The notes under the pieces: model-generated | The model's database searches: none | The model's input: the letters and a program-made list of their open reading frames with translations, nothing else | Told to the model about the DNA's origin: nothing | Origin: Thiohalomonas denitrificans | GTDB lineage: Bacteria > Pseudomonadota > Gammaproteobacteria > Thiohalomonadales > Thiohalomonadaceae | Assembly: GCA_020725115.1 (NCBI GenBank) | Contig: DYFR01000026.1 | Span: forward strand, 1 to 45,908 | DNA: 45,908 nt | Direction of reading: 5' to 3' | Made by a program: the position numbers and the translations under genes | In this document: positions 39,775 to 45,908 of the stretch, piece by piece | Numbering within the stretch: position 1 is the first letter of the stretch | Layout: the number at the start of each line of letters is the position of its first letter

Positions 39775-39850
39775 AATTCAAAATTCAAAAACATAGACCA
39801 CCCGGCGCGCCGTCGTTCAATTTTCAATTTGAAATTTTGAATCTTGAATT
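39775..39850. repeat. iterated ATTCAAA words in inverted arrangement
   Basis: AATTCAAAATTCAAAA (39775-39790), two copies of the 7-nt word ATTCAAA, faces TTTTGAATCTTGAATT (39835-39850), which is its complement with one mismatch. Between the arms lies the palindrome CGGCGCGCCG (39803-39812) and a second A/T-rich palindromic stretch. The element fills the gap between greA and the DUF4149 gene. Confidence 0.8.
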
Positions 39851-40323
39851 TTATTCGTAGCGTACTTCGACGATTTCGTACTCGCGCAGGCCACCCGGCG
39901 CCTGTACCTGGGCGATGTCGCCCTCTTCCTTGCCGATCAGGGCGCGGGCCACCGGCGAGGTGACGGAGATGCGGCCCTGCTTGATATCGGCCTCGTCCTC
40001 GCCGACGATCTGGTAGGTCACCTCGTCCTCGGTATCCATTTCCACCAGCACCACGGTCACGCCGAACACCACCTTGCCGCCGGCATTGAGGGCAGAGGGA
40101 TCGATGATCTGGGCATTGGACAGCTTGCCCTCGATCTCCTGGATACGACCTTCGATGAAGCCCTGCTGCTCACGTGCGGCGTGATACTCGGCGTTTTCCT
40201 TCAGGTCGCCGTGGGCACGCGCCTCGGCAATGGCCTCGATCACTCGCGGACGCGCCACACTCTTCAGTTCATTCAGTTCGTCGCGCAGGCGCTCGGCACC
40301 GCGCACAGTCATCGGGGTCTTGT

Positions 40324-40327
<4 letters not shown>
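39851..40327 (-). CDS. greA: transcription elongation factor GreA
   Basis: A 158-residue factor that rescues backtracked RNA polymerase by stimulating transcript cleavage. The N-terminal coiled coil ([28 protein letters not shown]) carries the acidic tip residues, and the FKBP-like C-terminal domain follows ([15 protein letters not shown]). The ATG overlaps the carB stop by 4 nt (ATGA), so it is translationally coupled to carB. Confidence 0.95.
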
Positions 40328-43545
<3,218 letters not shown>

Positions 43546-43559
43546 ATAGGTAAATTTTC

Positions 43560-43591
43560 AGTCCGCAAATGAACGCGAATGGACGCAAATA
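43560..43591. repeat. left terminal inverted repeat
   Basis: Reads AGTCCGCAAATG... on the plus strand and is built of three 10-nt words (CGCAAATGAA, CGCGAATGGA, CGCAAATAAA). It starts 15 nt upstream of the carB ATG. Its outer edge is 43560. Confidence 0.85.
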
Positions 43592-43597
43592 AAATCT

Positions 43598-43990
43598 TTA
43601 AACCGCTTGATTGTCATCGTGGCCCCATACAATCCGCCGTACGCCCAGACGAGGAGTCCCGAAATTCAACAACAATCCCACCGACAACCCAGTGGCTTTC
43701 AGGTAATCCATGACTTGGGCTTCGTGCTCCGCAACCAACCGTGACAACACCTTTATTTCGACAATCAAGCACTTTTCCACCAGGAAATCTGCCACGTATT
43801 GGCCGATAAACTCACCCTTGTAACTGACAGACAAGCCCTGTTGCCTGCCAAAGCTGATTCCCGCACGGGCGAACTCCACAGCCAACGCGTTTTCATAAAC
43901 ATTTTCCAGGAACCCGGCCCCCAAGGTGTTGCTCACCTCGAATGCGCAGCCGATTACCCGTTCGGAAATCCTTTTCCTATTTGCGTCCAT
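43598..43990 (-). CDS. GxxExxY family protein (PD-(D/E)XK nuclease-like)
   Basis: A 130-residue protein with the family motif G26-F-L-E29-N-V-Y32 and the PD-(D/E)XK-like residues D68 (VADFLVEK) and E78-x-K80 (VEIKVL), followed by Q92-x3-Y96. Members of this family (TIGR04256/PF13366) are of unknown cellular role. The ATG at 43990 lies within the right terminal repeat (ATGGACGCAAATA), and the stop lies 6 nt from the left repeat, so the element is almost entirely coding. No Shine-Dalgarno is seen. It lies on the same strand as carA and carB, with its start 7 nt past the carA stop, and may be co-transcribed with them. Confidence 0.85.
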   Translation of the reverse strand: MDANRKRISERVIGCAFEVSNTLGAGFLENVYENALAVEFARAGISFGRQQGLSVSYKGEFIGQYVADFLVEKCLIVEIKVLSRLVAEHEAQVMDYLKATGLSVGLLLNFGTPRLGVRRIVWGHDDNQAV

Positions 43991-43996
43991 TCGCGT

Positions 43997-44009
<13 letters not shown>
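43978..44009. repeat. right terminal inverted repeat, overlapping the end of carA
   Basis: The reverse complement of this segment matches the left repeat except one base (A for G at the 12th position). It contains the last codons and stop codon of carA (43997-44008) and the start codon of the nuclease gene. Confidence 0.85.
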
Positions 44010-45148
<1,139 letters not shown>

Positions 45149-45184
45149 GGTAGCCTCCAAGTACGTCTAGTCTATATGTGCAAA

Positions 45185-45215
45185 GCGGGAAGGGCCCTGT
45201 GTGGACCCTTCCCGC
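45185..45215 (-). promoter_or_regulatory. hairpin in the carA leader
   Basis: GCGGGAAGGG and CCCTTCCCGC form a 10-bp stem around an 11-nt loop, in the leader between the predicted carA promoter and start codon. No T run follows it on the minus strand (TTTGCAC only), so it is not a standard terminator. Regulation of carAB by leader structure is known in some bacteria; any role here is inferred. Confidence 0.5.
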
Positions 45216-45323
45216 TCGGATTCAGATGAATGGCCGCGGGCGGCGCGCCCGGTCACGGCGGAAAGGTCGCGGACCTCACCGGGTATGACAGGCAGCTAAG
45301 GCCGGGCGTTCAGGTGGGAGCGA

Positions 45324-45352
45324 ATTGTAACGGAAGGCGCGTAAACGTGCAA
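45324..45352 (-). promoter_or_regulatory. candidate promoter for carA
   Basis: On the minus strand TTGCAC (45352-45347), a 17-nt spacer and TACAAT (45329-45324) lie about 175 nt upstream of the carA start, in the 332-nt gap (45149-45480) before the cytochrome gene. Besides this and the leader hairpin I see no coding sequence or terminator in that gap. No PyrR-type or classic ArgR box could be identified with confidence. Confidence 0.5.
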
Positions 45353-45480
45353 TTTATGCGCCCATTGATTTCCCCATCGATAAGCCAATCAACGTGAGCG
45401 CCTACTTACAGCTTCGTGGCAAAACGCACCTTACCATTACATATCGGCTTGCATGGCCCGGGAACCCTAGATGGTGTAAT

Positions 45481-45908
45481 TCAGCGCAACCCGTAGTATT
45501 TATTGAAATACCACACTAACCGTATCGTCTCTTCCTCAGTCAGCGGTTCAACGTTGCGCACGTCCCGGTAGGAGTGCATGCGGGTAATACTTGGCGTCCA
45601 GTCGCTACGCCGCGACAGCAGCAGGCGGCGGGCATCGTGGCAGACCAGGCACTTCTGTTCGACCAGCTTTTCGGTACCCTTACCGTCAGGCTTGAAGCGA
45701 CTGCTACGTACCTCCTCGGCGCGCCTTCTATCCATCTCTTTCTTGGAGATTATACGGGCCGCAAACTGGATGTAACAGACCTCGCCCGTTTTCACCTCCC
45801 GCGTTCCCTGCCGCTCATCGACGTTGATCAGGTGTTCGATGTAGGTGCCATCACGGGTCAGGCGGTTGATGTTGTAGTTGTAGAATTCGGAGAACACCAC
45901 GTCGCCGT
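45481..45908 (-). CDS. partial c-type cytochrome (3' end)
   Basis: The window edge cuts the 5' end; about 142 codons remain. One heme-binding motif, CLVCH (in EQKCLVCHDARRLLLSRRSDW), is present near the C terminus. The N-terminal visible part (VFSEFYNYNINRLTRDGTYIEHL) does not identify the family. It may be a mono-heme cytochrome or the last domain of a larger multi-heme or oxidoreductase protein. It lies upstream of carA on the same strand, in the position where dapB or dnaJ is often found in relatives. Confidence 0.7.
   Translation of the reverse strand, partial: GDVVFSEFYNYNINRLTRDGTYIEHLINVDERQGTREVKTGEVCYIQFAARIISKKEMDRRRAEEVRSSRFKPDGKGTEKLVEQKCLVCHDARRLLLSRRSDWTPSITRMHSYRDVRNVEPLTEEETIRLVWYFNKYYGLR

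Noticed and set aside
45149..45160. Upstream TTG start for carA (45160)
   Set aside because: No ribosome binding site precedes it, while TTG at 45148 has GGAGG at ideal spacing.

Overview
The window is a stretch of chromosome from a GC-rich gammaproteobacterium. The evidence is the gene order rather than any single gene: carA-carB-greA, yhbY next to rlmE-ftsH, folP-glmM-tpiA-secG-tRNA-Leu(GAG), a complete 14-gene nuoA-N operon, then tRNA-fMet-rimP-nusA-infB-rbfA-truB-rpsO-pnp. Separate nuoC and nuoD, a DUF2818 gene after nuoN and complete Complex I point to a respiratory, non-enteric lineage (Chromatiales-like or similar). I cannot name the genus. Almost all genes lie on the minus strand, so they read from high to low coordinates.

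Layout from high to low coordinates: a partial c-type cytochrome at the right edge; carA, then an inserted ~450-bp element carrying a GxxExxY (PD-(D/E)XK-like) nuclease gene between perfect-looking terminal inverted repeats, then carB and greA; a DUF4149 membrane protein; the divergent pair yhbY (+) and rlmE-ftsH (-). Next comes an accessory block with a MurL-like PP-loop protein and a small Gln-rich secreted protein on the plus strand, and a DUF1566 protein on the minus strand. It separates ftsH from folP-glmM-tpiA-secG-tRNA-Leu. Then follow nuoA-N and DUF2818, and the fMet tRNA with a highly structured leader. After this is the translation/RNA operon (rimP to pnp), closed by a terminator. 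The left end holds a membrane-TPR/STAS pair, three methionine-salvage genes (mtnB, mtnD, mtnC), a thioredoxin-family protein, a TetR regulator with a palindromic operator candidate, a small membrane protein and a beta-CASP metallo-beta-lactamase RNase-like protein.

The genes form coherent modules: pyrimidine/arginine precursor synthesis (carAB), ribosome assembly and translation initiation (yhbY, rlmE, rimP, infB, rbfA, truB, rpsO, fMet tRNA), transcription elongation control (greA, nusA), RNA decay (pnp, beta-CASP protein), membrane protein quality control and export (ftsH, secG), and respiration (nuo).

The most unusual signal is in the gaps. Four intergenic sites (glmM/folP, nuoN/DUF2818, greA/DUF4149, carA/carB) carry inverted repeats whose arms are short tandem words of 7 to 10 nt. 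At the carA/carB site the two arms bracket a nuclease gene, and the insertion supplies the last codons and stop codon of carA. These may be one class of small mobile elements, with the nuclease as a candidate mobilising or maintenance factor. That interpretation is inference; the repeats themselves are directly visible.
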